NCBI GenBank assembly: GCA_018399285.1 | Contig: JAGYOW010000003.1 | Location: forward strand, 1-64,000 | Direction of reading: 5' to 3' | Source of the DNA: Desulfotignum sp. | GTDB lineage: Bacteria; Desulfobacterota; Desulfobacteria; Desulfobacterales; Desulfobacteraceae | Length of the DNA stretch: 64,000 bases | Shown: in pieces, positions 28,150 through 36,886 of the stretch | How positions within the stretch are numbered: position 1 is the stretch's first letter | Layout of the letters: every line of letters begins with the position of its first letter | Made by a program: the position numbers and the translations under genes | The notes under the pieces: generated by a model | Told to the model about the DNA's origin: nothing | Databases searched by the model: none | Seen by the model: the letters and a program-made list of their open reading frames with translations, nothing else

Positions 28150-28640
28150 AGTTCACTGCCAAAAATGGCAGGAACTTTAATTGGTCTGATGTTAAATTCG
28201 CTGCCTGTCTTAACTAAAACACGGAATCAGACTATCAATTGCGGCGGGCCGATTTCACGTATCAACTGGTCCATCTGTTTTACCTCATTTAAAAAGGCCC
28301 GGTTACAAACCGTACAGATGGCTGTCAGGCGAAGACGTTTTATATCAATCTCCATTTTCTTCATTTTTGTAGACACTATCCAGCCTTTTGCTAGGCCTTA
28401 TAAGCTCCTTCATAGGGACATTCTTCACCAGGACATTACAATGATGCCGCTTATCCCTTTTAAAGCAGCTTGATAAAATGATTCCGGGAAAAGGACAGGT
28501 GCCCTTACTCTTAAAATATAGGTGTTTGCAGGATAAGTTGAATGGGCTTGACCTACAGAATCCGCTCCGGATAGCACAGGTTTCCGTGGCTAAAATTAAA
28601 ATTTTGTTCTTGTTCTTCTTTCCGCCTGGGGTGACATCAC
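28150..28640 (-). pseudogene. mvhD: MvhD/FlpD-type subunit remnant
   Basis: Joined frames give ADSVGQAHSTYPANTYILRV, PVLFPESFYQAALKGISGII with VMSW, CPYEGAYK, DSVYKN, MKKMEIDIKRLRLTAICTVC and NEVKQMDQLIREIGPPQ. This is the MvhD/FrhD delta-subunit plan (Cys-containing, passes electrons to HdrA). It lies between tusA and hdrA remnants. Several breaks. Confidence 0.65.
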
Positions 28641-28647
28641 CACCTGC

Positions 28648-28897
28648 CTATTTATTTCTGGTTATAAAATGCCTGTCATATCCTTCAGCTTCCAGGAGGC
28701 CAAGATACTCATGTCCAATCCTTCCCGCCCACGCCGGAAGATCAGTTTTTGTTCCGTTATCGTTGGAAAGAATTTCCAGTGTCTGACCTACCTGAACTTC
28801 TTGCCGATGCCTTTTTGGCTTCAAGAAGGGGGCCAGGACATGCACTGCCTCTGCGTCAACTTATGTCTGCGGCTTCTATTGCATTAAGATCTGTCAT
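28648..28897 (-). pseudogene. TusA-like sulfur carrier remnant (CPGP motif kept)
   Basis: ATG 28897 opens MTDLNAIEAADI. After a break the frame reads GSACPGPLLEAKK, then after another break VQVGQTLEILSNDNGTKTDL, PAWAGRIGHEYLGLLEAEGY and DRHFITRNK before the stop at 28648. The active Cys of the TusA CPxP motif is present, unlike the intact relative at 16741-17001. As first gene after a sigma-54 promoter it heads the Hdr/MetVF operon. Confidence 0.65.
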
Positions 28898-28970
28898 TTT
28901 TATTCCTTAATATTTAATTTTTTAGGTTCAATTTCTTTTAGAGGCATGATCGCCATATAGAAAGGGATTT

Positions 28971-28986
28971 TGCAAGGACAGTGCCA
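28971..28986 (-). promoter_or_regulatory. Sigma-54 promoter of the tusA-mvhD-hdr-metVF operon
   Basis: Minus strand TGGCACTGTCCTTGCA matches the consensus TGGCAC-N5-TTGCA at every fixed position, about 75 bp before the tusA-like start and just after the end of an activator gene remnant. The promoter is intact although nearly every gene after it is broken. Confidence 0.8.
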
Positions 28987-29012
28987 AGGCTTTATAATCA
29001 ATTTGATTAAAT

Positions 29013-30405
29013 CTAAAAGCGGTTGGTTTCATTGGCCAGGTCCGCAGCCGGTATCGCTTCATCTGACTCCACACGCTGGTACGGGATATCCCCAGGATTT
29101 TCGCCTGTGACTGGTTGCCACCGGTTTGCGCCAGTGCCTCCAGCAACCGCTTTTTTGATATCATCAATGCTTTGTGCCTTATCCCGTAAGTGTCCTCGCA
29201 AACAGGCTCCGCCGGGTCATATCCGGAGGAAAATGATGAGGCTGTATCATAGGGTCGTGACAAGAAACAAAGGCATATTCGAAGGCACTTTTCAATTCAC
29301 GGACATTGCCCGGCCAGCGATACTGAATAAGTGCTTCCCGGTGGCTTCGTTGAATGCCTGATTTTTTTGCCGCCTGAGAAGAATGCGCCGGAAAAAATGA
29401 TTCTGCCAGCAGGAATGTCGCTGATGCGCTCCCGGAGCGGCGATCCAGATCGGAACCACGTTGATTCGGTAGTAAAAATCTTCCCGGAAGGCCCCCTTTG
29501 TCAACCGTGCCCTTAGATCACGGTTGCGGCCGAAATCACCCGGGCGTTGATGGACACAGACAGGTTGTCACCCACCCTCTCGACCACTTTTCGATAGAAC
29601 ACGCAAAAAGTTCTTACCTGGGTGAGAGTGGCAGATCCCCGATTTCATCAAGAAAATACTTCCCCGCCTGCTGCGGCAAAACGCCCGTCCCTGTTTTTAT
29701 AGGCACCGGTAAAGGCCCCTTTCTTACATGGCCGAATAGTCACTTTCCAGCAGGGACTCATTCAACGCGGCACAATTTACCTTACATACGGTTTTTCACG
29801 GCGCTACCATTTTCAGCGAATCGCCCGGGCAACAAGCCTTTACCGGTTCCGCTTTCACGTAAATGATGACCGGAGCATCAGACTCCGGCGGTATCGGCAA
29901 TCAGCCTGGAAAACACTCACTGACGCTGAATTGCCTACCATTCCGAACGCCGGTCTTCCGATTCCAGTTCCTGCCGGAACCTCAATCTGGGTCTCTTTAT
30001 CCAGTAAGTCACTGGATATCAGCAATGCTTTCCCACTGCCCCGGAACCCTTCTCCTTCTGGTCTTTCAATACAGACGCGTTTTTTACCACATGTATATAG
30101 GAACCGTCTTTAGCATCAGGACGCATTCGCTCCTTCATCGTCCTCTGAATAGCGTACCAGTGGCACTCTTCTGGGCTTTAGCGCACGATGTGTCACATGT
30201 GCTGCACCAACACCGAACAGGGCTTCCTGAAGTATTTGCCTTTGCGGGTAACCCGTTATCTTCTCAAACCCTGGTTCACCGACACGATGGTCCCTTCGGT
30301 ATCCACGATCATGACGCCGTCTTGAATCGTATCAACCACGGTTTTCCAATATTTGTTCAGTTCTGTTTTTAAACATTGTTCAGTTCTGTCTACTCTATTT
30401 AACAT
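29013..30405 (-). pseudogene. PAS-type sigma-54 activator remnant
   Basis: ATG 30405 opens MLNRVDRTEQ and a PAS-like segment (KYWKTVVDTIQDGVMIVDTE, GTIVSVNQGL). Later fragments give VNCAALNESLLES, FREDFYYRINVVPIW, AMSVNxK-like (from W.GNVREL), DIKKAVAGGTGANRW and a Fis-type end (NPGDIPYQRVESD in one frame, GISRTSVWSQMKRYRL in another). Walker A and GAFTGA are not cleanly readable. It lies directly upstream of the sigma-54 promoter it presumably served and parallels the intact activator at 17257-18660. Confidence 0.7.
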
Positions 30406-31070
30406 GCAAATGTTTAGCAACTTAACACTTCGTATAGTGAAAATCAATGCCGAATAAAAACCACAGACCTGAAACTGAATTTGCTTAAACCATTCAGCTG
30501 CCGAGCATAATTTGTAGAACTCCTGACACCTACTTTGTCATGCAACTTACGCCGTATTGTAAAAGTTGTTTTAATGTGGTTGAGACCTTAAAACCATTGA
30601 TACGAAGCCTTTTCAAATATGATGTCAGGAATTTGAATTTTAAATGGCATTTCCAATCCTTAACGTTTTGTGTTTATATATTTATTTTTTTCCAGGCGGC
30701 GCCCTTTGTTCCCTGTCTTGCTAACTAGGCCAGTAGCTGTATTTGCAATTCCCACAAAACAAACTGTTAACCATCAACAGGGCAAAAATACAATGCAAAA
30801 ATTGATTCATGGGGCCATGGTCCCTTCACACTCCTTAAAAATAAGCAATTCGTTCAGAACTCTTGGAAAAGGAGGAAATCCTGAGATTTTATTGAGTGAC
30901 CGCGATGCCCCTGGATGATCTTGTCATGATAATTCCTGAAAGCGTATGCGCTGATCAAGATGGAGGTTCTTGGATGGAGAGGATCAGGGGATCCGGATTC
31001 AGTTAAAAAATGCGCGGAAAATAGAAAAGAGTCGTTTCCTAACAACCCAATAAATATGAGACTATCATTA
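30406..31070. other. No recognisable gene
   Basis: AT-rich sequence upstream of the activator remnant. A short plus-strand frame from 30793 (MQKLIHGAMVPSHS) has no family match I can name. No promoter, tRNA or hairpin could be supported. Confidence 0.5.
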
Positions 31071-31074
31071 GGGA

Positions 31075-31180
31075 ATCGGCGAAGTTCTGGCTCTCCAAAG
31101 TGTTTCAACCCCTGACTGCGCCAGTTACATTACTACTCCTAAAATGGCCTCAGCAGCTCATCACGATAACATTACGCGTT
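31075..31180 (+). pseudogene. Short HdrA fragment in opposite orientation
   Basis: One plus-strand frame, with a small shift, gives LSKVFQPL then DCASYITTPKMASAAHHDNI T, the strongly conserved HdrA segment TLDCASCITTPKM.sAa.H.nIt. One Cys reads Tyr. It is isolated: flanking sequence does not continue as HdrA, and it points opposite to the main hdr remnants. It looks like debris from a second hdrA copy. Confidence 0.5.
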
Positions 31181-31259
31181 GTCTACCTTTGGGATGTGGA
31201 ATGTCCTGACCGGACGGGAGACAAGTATGAAACCTGCGATTCATTAGCAAGAGAGGCGT

Positions 31260-32620
31260 ATCATGAAAGAAGCTACAACCCATTTTTCCCTGAATCGGGT
31301 TTCCGACCTGGTAGCACTGCAGCATGGGGGAAACAGCGTCAGATGCAACACTTTGGAGATTTTACCGGTTAACTTTGTTCATCGGGACAATCTGTTTCAG
31401 GTTTATATTTTTCTTTTGTCGGTATAACGGCACGGTGAATGACAAAGCGTACAGTTTTTGGAAGTGTTACGCCCGTGGATGCTCGCACAACCTGTGTCCC
31501 CATATTTCCCAGGCCGTTATGATTGCCAACCGATATCTTCAAAGAGATTATTGCAAGCTGGAGCAGGCTGGTATCGAGGGCGAAAAAATCTTTTACGCTT
31601 GAGGAAATGACGGTCAAGTTCGATGGGTACTAGGAAGAGCACGGGCCCGATTTTGCCATCCAATACGCCTATATCAATATCGCCGGCGAAGGCACCGACG
31701 TCAAAGTGGCGCTGGTTCTCGAATTTGTGCCCGCGGTCGAACACGTTGCGAATCATGAAAACCGGATGATTTTCTTGATGGTCAATTTTACCGTCACCTG
31801 CTCAAAGAACCCAACACTATGAACGCTGCCCGGCATGTTACCCCAGGCCGAAGAAGACGAACCCAGAAAGCAGAAATTTCAGCCGCCAATGAACGCTTAA
31901 GATTATTGTACGACGAGTCTGACAAAGCTCGCAATTGATCATGAAAACGATTTTTCCAATTAGGATCGAATGTGACTCGACCAGCACCAAAGAACCGTTA
32001 AACCCAGAAGACAAGCGGTTACTCTTGATCCTATACACCTTTTTGCTGAGTGACTATCATTGATCCAATACGCGAACACCGGATTGTCTATGTGAATTCG
32101 GAAGCCGCCCGCATGATGGGCCGCCCGCAAACGGAGATGTTTCAACCAAGTTTGCCAAGCAACTATATTTGCCCTTTTGCTCGAGGAAAATGCCCGATAA
32201 CCGACCTGGGGCAGCAGATCGATCGGTCCGCACGCGTTGTGTGGGATTGACAGCACGGGTGCTGAGGTTCCAACTTGAAGAGTGTCAACGCATCCGGTTC
32301 ATGGCGCAGGATCACCCGCTGAAACATTCATGACAACCGCGCTGTCGTGAGAAGAGCGCCTGGTAGGGGTTCTGGAAAATGGCAGGCGCTGCTGCTCGCT
32401 AATTTGAGCCAGCCTCTGCAGGCGCTCATGTTCGACCTGGATGACCTTGGAACAAGAAGGTCCCACAGCGCTGGTCTGATAAATTGAAGACCATGCAGGA
32501 ATCGGTTGAAGAAACGCGGATGTCATCAGAAACATCCAGGCAATTACCCCGTTACCAGACCAGGAATATGTTCATGGAGCCCGCATCGTCGATACCGACG
32601 GGTGCCTCCGCCCCGGGAAT
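31260..32620 (+). pseudogene. Sensor kinase remnant: unknown Cys domain, PAS and HisKA-like region (copy 2)
   Basis: Shifted plus-strand frames give THFSLNRVSDLVALQHGG, LPVNFVHRDNLFQVYIFL, then KAYSFWKCYARG, CSHNLCPHISQAVMIANRYL and QRDY, FTLEEMTVKFDGY, YINIAGEGTDVKVALVLEFV and PAVEHVANHENRMIFLMVNF (the family shared with 22350-23035). A PAS segment follows (IREHRIVYVNSEAARMMGRP, then CPFA..KCPITDLGQQID). Then comes a kinase dimerisation-like region (FSQPLQALMFDLDDL-type, NADVIRNIQAIT, YVHGARIVD). No ATPase domain is seen. Many breaks. Confidence 0.5.
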
Positions 32621-32744
32621 AACATAACCAATATTTACTCAGCTGGGCTTTTTACCGTTAACCTGGGCAATTTCTTTGACATAAGAGAACTCTTACAGCG
32701 CACACGCGCGAAAAGCTCGTCAATAGAGGATTTGGTACTTGGAC

Positions 32745-33165
32745 AAAAGGTTATCTCGAAACTCCCACATACATCCTGTATGTCAGCGTGCGATATGAAA
32801 CTCGGGCGGGTTGAGAATATTGCGTTTCACCGTGCACAGCCCGGCGTTTTGACAATTGCGGATCGGTACTTTTGGGAAACCCCGGGGGCAGGCTGATATC
32901 AATATTCACATTTCGAACCACGGTCTGTCTGTTTCTGTCAAAAGACAAGACATTTTCAACCCCGTGGTATCGATATTTCTTCTTTCACAAAATAGATCAC
33001 ATAAATACCGGCACAGCGCCTATGGATGCCAGGAAACAGGTCAACGGCTCGGGCATCAACCGTCAGCTCTCTTCTCTGCCTGGTCGGTTTCAATGGTAAA
33101 ACCCGTTGTACCGGGCGTTGACTTTATTGCCGGAAAATTCAATTTCCATGGTCATGGACATCGCC
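32745..33165 (-). pseudogene. OsmC-family protein remnant
   Basis: Minus-strand pieces read MTMEIEFSGNKVNARYNGF, PEPLTCFLASIGA, VLSFDRNRQT, VRNVNIDISLPPGFP, then KTAGLCTVK-like and NPPEF by shifting frame. This is the OsmC/YhfA pattern with the catalytic Cys region after the LPPGFP strand. OsmC proteins reduce organic hydroperoxides. It is convergent with the kinase remnant and downstream of the DUF1638-like remnant. Confidence 0.55.
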
Positions 33166-33289
33166 CTTGTCAGCAGGATCTCAGGTGTATTTAACTCTCA
33201 CTTCCTTTGCCGTATACTATAATCAGGATCACAGGTATTGCAACGATTTTGCGCCAGGCCGGGTCCGTCGAAACTTATTAAGGTTGCTC

Positions 33290-34020
33290 GATTCGCCGTC
33301 AGAACAGCCAGTTGATCGGTCACAGGGACTTGAACCGGTCCAGGGTGATGGGATAGGCCTGCATGGGAATCCCCATCCAGTCACAATATTCCAGAAATCC
33401 TCAGATCTTTTCCATGTAGTCATCCATGAATCCGATGCCGTCCAGTTAACCACAGCCCCGCCCGTATGACGGGGGAAAATTTCAGCAATGCCCTTGTCCC
33501 AGCCCTTGAACACCAGTTTCCGAATTTCACCCACCCCGGGGTCATGAACTGAGACTCCGGCCTCGCCGGCAACTTCCCGAACAATTCGATCCATCTCATC
33601 CCTGACTTTGGCCAGCATGTCATGTAGTGACTGGCCTGAACCCGCACGACCTCTGACTATATTCTGAAATCACGTTGGCCATCAGCCGGGTGGGTTCATC
33701 CCGATTGAATAGCAGTATTTGCCTCCGTACACCACAATCACCCCTTTGGCCCGGGATTTTGCTTTTTCAATGGCTTTGCCCAGCTGGAGGTTCCAGTTCC
33801 CGGATGTCCCAGTGAAGACCGGGGTGGTAAAATAAATATGGTCGGTGTCTATAAAATTTTTGCTGTCAGAAATTGATTTCCGGACGGCAAGTGCCACATG
33901 CCACGATTGTTGCATTCGAAAATGACTGTGTCATTCGGATCTCCCTTTGGATTTGAGTGTGTGGGTCGGGGACTTTGAACCACGCCTGAAGAAGTGGTCT
34001 TTTGTTCAGTCTTCATCACT
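33290..34020 (-). pseudogene. DUF1638-like protein remnant
   Basis: Fragments: DTVIFECNNRGMWHLPSGN, IDTDHIYFTTPVFTGTSGNW, LQLGKAIEKAKSRAKGVIVV and YGGKYCY, NPDEPTRLM (shifted), GEIRKLVFKGWDKGIAEIFP, RHTGGAVV, DGIGFMDDYMEKI, DWMGIPMQAYPITLDRFKSL. The order suggests a DUF1638-type protein, a family often near methyltransferase or C1 genes in anaerobes; my recall of the exact family is not certain. Broken at several places. Confidence 0.4.
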
Positions 34021-34034
34021 GTATAACTCACCTA

Positions 34035-34265
34035 CAGGAATTTTTTCACCTTTTTCCAGTCAGCGAAATCTCTTTGCTGATAGTTTTCTCCGCTGATACG
34101 GCTCTTGTCCACCACACAATGTGGGTATGGTATCTCAAGATCGGCCGGTGCAGGTCTTCGCGTCGCCGGTGAAGTGGCCTTTCCGCATCGTTTCGCTTTC
34201 TATGAACCGAATCACTTTTTTAACGTGCCTTTCTGATCCGGATCATCATAAATTAATGCATACAT
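34035..34265 (-). pseudogene. Small protein remnant upstream of the DUF1638-like gene
   Basis: ATG 34265 opens PMYALIYDDPDQKGTLKK; later, in another frame, DLEIPYPHCVVDKSRISGEN and YQQRDFADWKKVKKFL stop near 34035. I do not recognise the family. It is in line with the DUF1638-like and OsmC remnants on the minus strand, suggesting an old three-gene unit. Confidence 0.35.
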
Positions 34266-34516
34266 CGGCGGCCCCCTTTCCCGTAAAATTTCGAATTCCT
34301 TTGGATTACTGGACCGCTCTGCGGTCAAGCGTCCCGGCATCCCTAAGGCGGAGTCAGATGATGGAGGTAAGTAAATGCCATTACTTGATCTGATCACCGG
34401 AAATTTTTTAGCCGTGGTGGTTCATGCCAGATCAGCCAAAATAATTATAATTCCGCTGAACCGCCCGGGTTGAAACCGTTTTCAAATATTGTTTGTTTTT
34501 CACGGATGCCCGGTCT

Positions 34517-34555
34517 AACCGGTTATCGTTACATCTTCACCCAAAGTAACGTTAC
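34517..34555. promoter_or_regulatory. Cluster of small palindromes
   Basis: TAACCGGTTA (34517-34526) and GTAACGTTAC (34546-34555) are perfect 10-base palindromes, with CGTTACAT repeated at 34527 and 34550. They lie about 120 bp upstream of the TrmB promoter. They could be operator sites; no factor can be named. Confidence 0.3.
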
Positions 34556-34672
34556 ATAGCGCCACCCTGTTTCTAAAGACAAACAAACGCGATAATGCAA
34601 ATCCTGTTTATCTCGATGACAAAAAGCGACCCATGCTCACTGTTTTCCAGAAAAATTTGCCAATACAAACAC

Positions 34673-34720
34673 TTGACAACAGACCCGGTTGCCAGTATAT
34701 GTTGCTATTAAGGTAGCAAC
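34673..34720 (+). promoter_or_regulatory. Promoter with overlapping operator before the TrmB remnant
   Basis: TTGACA (34673-34678), 17 bases, TATATG (34696-34701) form a good sigma-70 promoter. The perfect inverted repeat GTTGCTA-N6-TAGCAAC (34701-34720) overlaps the -10/start region, the expected place for an autorepressor site. Confidence 0.65.
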
Positions 34721-34758
34721 TTTATTGAATCACATAACAATCAGATCAGGAACGAGCA

Positions 34759-35534
34759 TTGAAAAACAAATCCAAACTCAGGATCTGGGGTTTTCCCAAT
34801 ACGAAGCCGCATGCTATATGGCGCTTCTGGGAAACCATCCGGCCAACGGATCCCAGCTCAGCAAGGCCTCTCAGGCATTGCCAGATCGCGAATCTACGAT
34901 GATGCTGCGCAGCCTTTCTCAGCCAAAGGATTTGTGATCGAGGTCAATACGGGTCAGTATGCACCATTGCCCGTGGATGAACTGCGCGCCGGCTTTGCGA
35001 CTTCGAATCCAAACATCCAGGCGTTTGAAGCTGAAATCGCCCGGTCAGACCGGGAAAATGATCTGGAGTTCATCTGACTTTGACCGGGTATGACAATGTC
35101 AGCGGAAAAAGCTCACACATGATTCAGGGGGCAGAAAAAGAAATTTACGCCCGGTTGTTTCGAGGCAGACCGTCATCTGTCCAAGATCTGATCAAAGCAC
35201 AAAAAAGGCGCTTATCCGTTACATCGCCATGGGCGATATCCCGAAACGGTTTTCCGTGCAGGTCAAATTTATCCGGACCATCAAAACCTGATCCAGACCA
35301 TCGGGGCCGATCCTTGACATCATCACCGATAAAAATGAAGCTCTGGTGGGCATTTTGAAGTGGACAATGAAGACAGCTCCCACTTCAACTGACCCGGAAC
35401 CCTGGTTTGTCATTGCCAACAGAGACAGCCTCAGACATGATTTTTTTACCACTGTTTTCTGGAAAACCCTGACCGGCACCTGGGACTCACACATGAAGAA
35501 AACAATTATACCGGCTCATAAAACAGACAATTAA
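34759..35534 (+). pseudogene. TrmB-type transcriptional regulator remnant
   Basis: Joined frames read IQTQDLGFSQYEAACYMALL, GNHPANGSQLSKAS, GIARSRIYD, SAKGFVIEVNTGQYAPLPVD, NIQAFEAEIARSDRENDLEF, MIQGAEKEIYARLF, RYIAMGDIPKRFSVQV, LDIITDKNEALVGIFEVDNE and WFVIANRDSLRHDFF. This is the TrmB plan: N-terminal winged helix (LGFSQYEA.. is diagnostic) and a C-terminal effector domain. The start is probably TTG 34759 after AGGAACG. At least six breaks. It precedes the aminotransferase by 14 bp and may have controlled it. Confidence 0.65.
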
Positions 35535-35547
35535 GGAGACAAACGCC

Positions 35548-36831
35548 ATGACCCCCATGAAAAAACTACATGATTCTCACCCCGGTTTTTCCGATAAAAC
35601 CGACGATGCCATCTTTCATATGGAAAATGATTTCGGTGCCCACCACTATGAGCGCATTCAAGTGGTGGTCCGGCACGCCAGAGGCTGCTGGCTCACCGAT
35701 GATAAAGGCAACAAATATCTGGACTGCCTGGCCGCCTATTCCGCAGCCAATCCCGGCCATCATCACCCCGCCATCACGGGCGCGGTCATGGATGCGCTGA
35801 CCGGCCATTACGCGTCTGTGCTGTCCAATGTGGTGTTTACGGATCCCCTGGGCGTTTTTCTGTCGGAAGCAGCAAAATTCGCGCCCCAGATGGCCCCGCG
35901 GTTCGGGAGTCACGGCAACAAGGTGCTCCCCAAAAACGGGGGCGTGGAATCCGTGGAAACCGCCATCAAGACCATGCGGTATTACGGGTTCAAGCAAAAA
36001 GGCATCCCGGACGGCAACCAGGAGATCATTGTGTTCAACAACAACTTCCACGGCCGGACCATTTCCGTGGTCTCTTTTTCCTCCTCAAAAAAATATAAAG
36101 AAGGGTTCGGCCCTTTGACCCCGGGATTTGTGTCTGTGGAATTCGGCGATCTTGATGCCGTGAAAAACGCCATCACTCCCAACACCTGCGGCATCCTGGT
36201 GGAACCGTTCCAGGGGGAAGGGGGCATGATCATTCCGCCCAAAGGATTTCTGGCAGGGCTTCGCAAGCTGTGTGATGATCACGATCTGTTACTGGTGGCG
36301 GACGAAATCCAGGTGGGCATGGGACGGACCGGCAAAAAATTCTGTTTTGAGCATGAAAACATCGTGCCCGACGGCGTGATCTTAGGCAAAGCCCTGTCCG
36401 GGGGTCTGGTGCCCCTGTCCGTGTTCATCACCAATGCCGCACTCATGGACATGGTGTTTTCCAAAGGATCGGACGGGTCCACGTTCGGGGGGTATCCTCT
36501 GGCCTGTGTGGCCGGGACCGCATCCCTGAAAGTGTTTGAAGACGAAAAACTGGCAGACCAGGCGGCCCGGAAAGGAGACATTCTCAAACAGCGGATCCAG
36601 GAGATTGCCGACCGGTCTGTTCATGTCAAAGAGGTCCGGGGCAAAGGCCTGTTCATCGGCATTGAAGTGAAAGACGGCAATGCCATGGATTTCTGCCGCA
36701 AACTGCTGAAGCTGGGTCTGGTGGTCAATGACAGCCACGGGCACACCATCCGCATCTCCCCGCCCCTGGTGATCAATGAGGAGGAAATGGATTTTCTGGT
36801 GGACCGGCTGGAAAAAGTATTGATCGAGTAA
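35548..36831 (+). CDS. Class-III aminotransferase, ornithine aminotransferase-like
   Basis: This 427-residue PLP enzyme has the N-terminal motif FGAHHYERIQVVV of RocD/OAT proteins, the fold motif CLAAYSAANPGHHHPAI, the acidic motif LLVADEIQVGMGRTG and the PLP lysine in ILGKALSGG near residue 281. OAT converts ornithine and 2-oxoglutarate to glutamate semialdehyde and glutamate; other omega-amino donors cannot be excluded. AAGGAG precedes ATG 35548. It is the first intact gene right of the broken block and has higher GC than it. A RocR-like activator lies 3.5 kb downstream. Confidence 0.85.
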   Translation: MTPMKKLHDSHPGFSDKTDDAIFHMENDFGAHHYERIQVVVRHARGCWLTDDKGNKYLDCLAAYSAANPGHHHPAITGAVMDALTGHYASVLSNVVFTDPLGVFLSEAAKFAPQMAPRFGSHGNKVLPKNGGVESVETAIKTMRYYGFKQKGIPDGNQEIIVFNNNFHGRTISVVSFSSSKKYKEGFGPLTPGFVSVEFGDLDAVKNAITPNTCGILVEPFQGEGGMIIPPKGFLAGLRKLCDDHDLLLVADEIQVGMGRTGKKFCFEHENIVPDGVILGKALSGGLVPLSVFITNAALMDMVFSKGSDGSTFGGYPLACVAGTASLKVFEDEKLADQAARKGDILKQRIQEIADRSVHVKEVRGKGLFIGIEVKDGNAMDFCRKLLKLGLVVNDSHGHTIRISPPLVINEEEMDFLVDRLEKVLIE

Positions 36832-36845
36832 TCTGTAAATATGTC

Positions 36846-36874
36846 TTGACAACTTAACAGATATCTTTTAGGGT
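36846..36874 (+). promoter_or_regulatory. Possible promoter before the GntR gene
   Basis: TTGACA (36846-36851) is followed by T-rich sequence but only a poor -10 (TAGGGT) at 17 bases. The position, 41 bp before the regulator start, is suitable. Weak call. Confidence 0.3.
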
Positions 36875-36886
36875 GTCCTCAAATCC

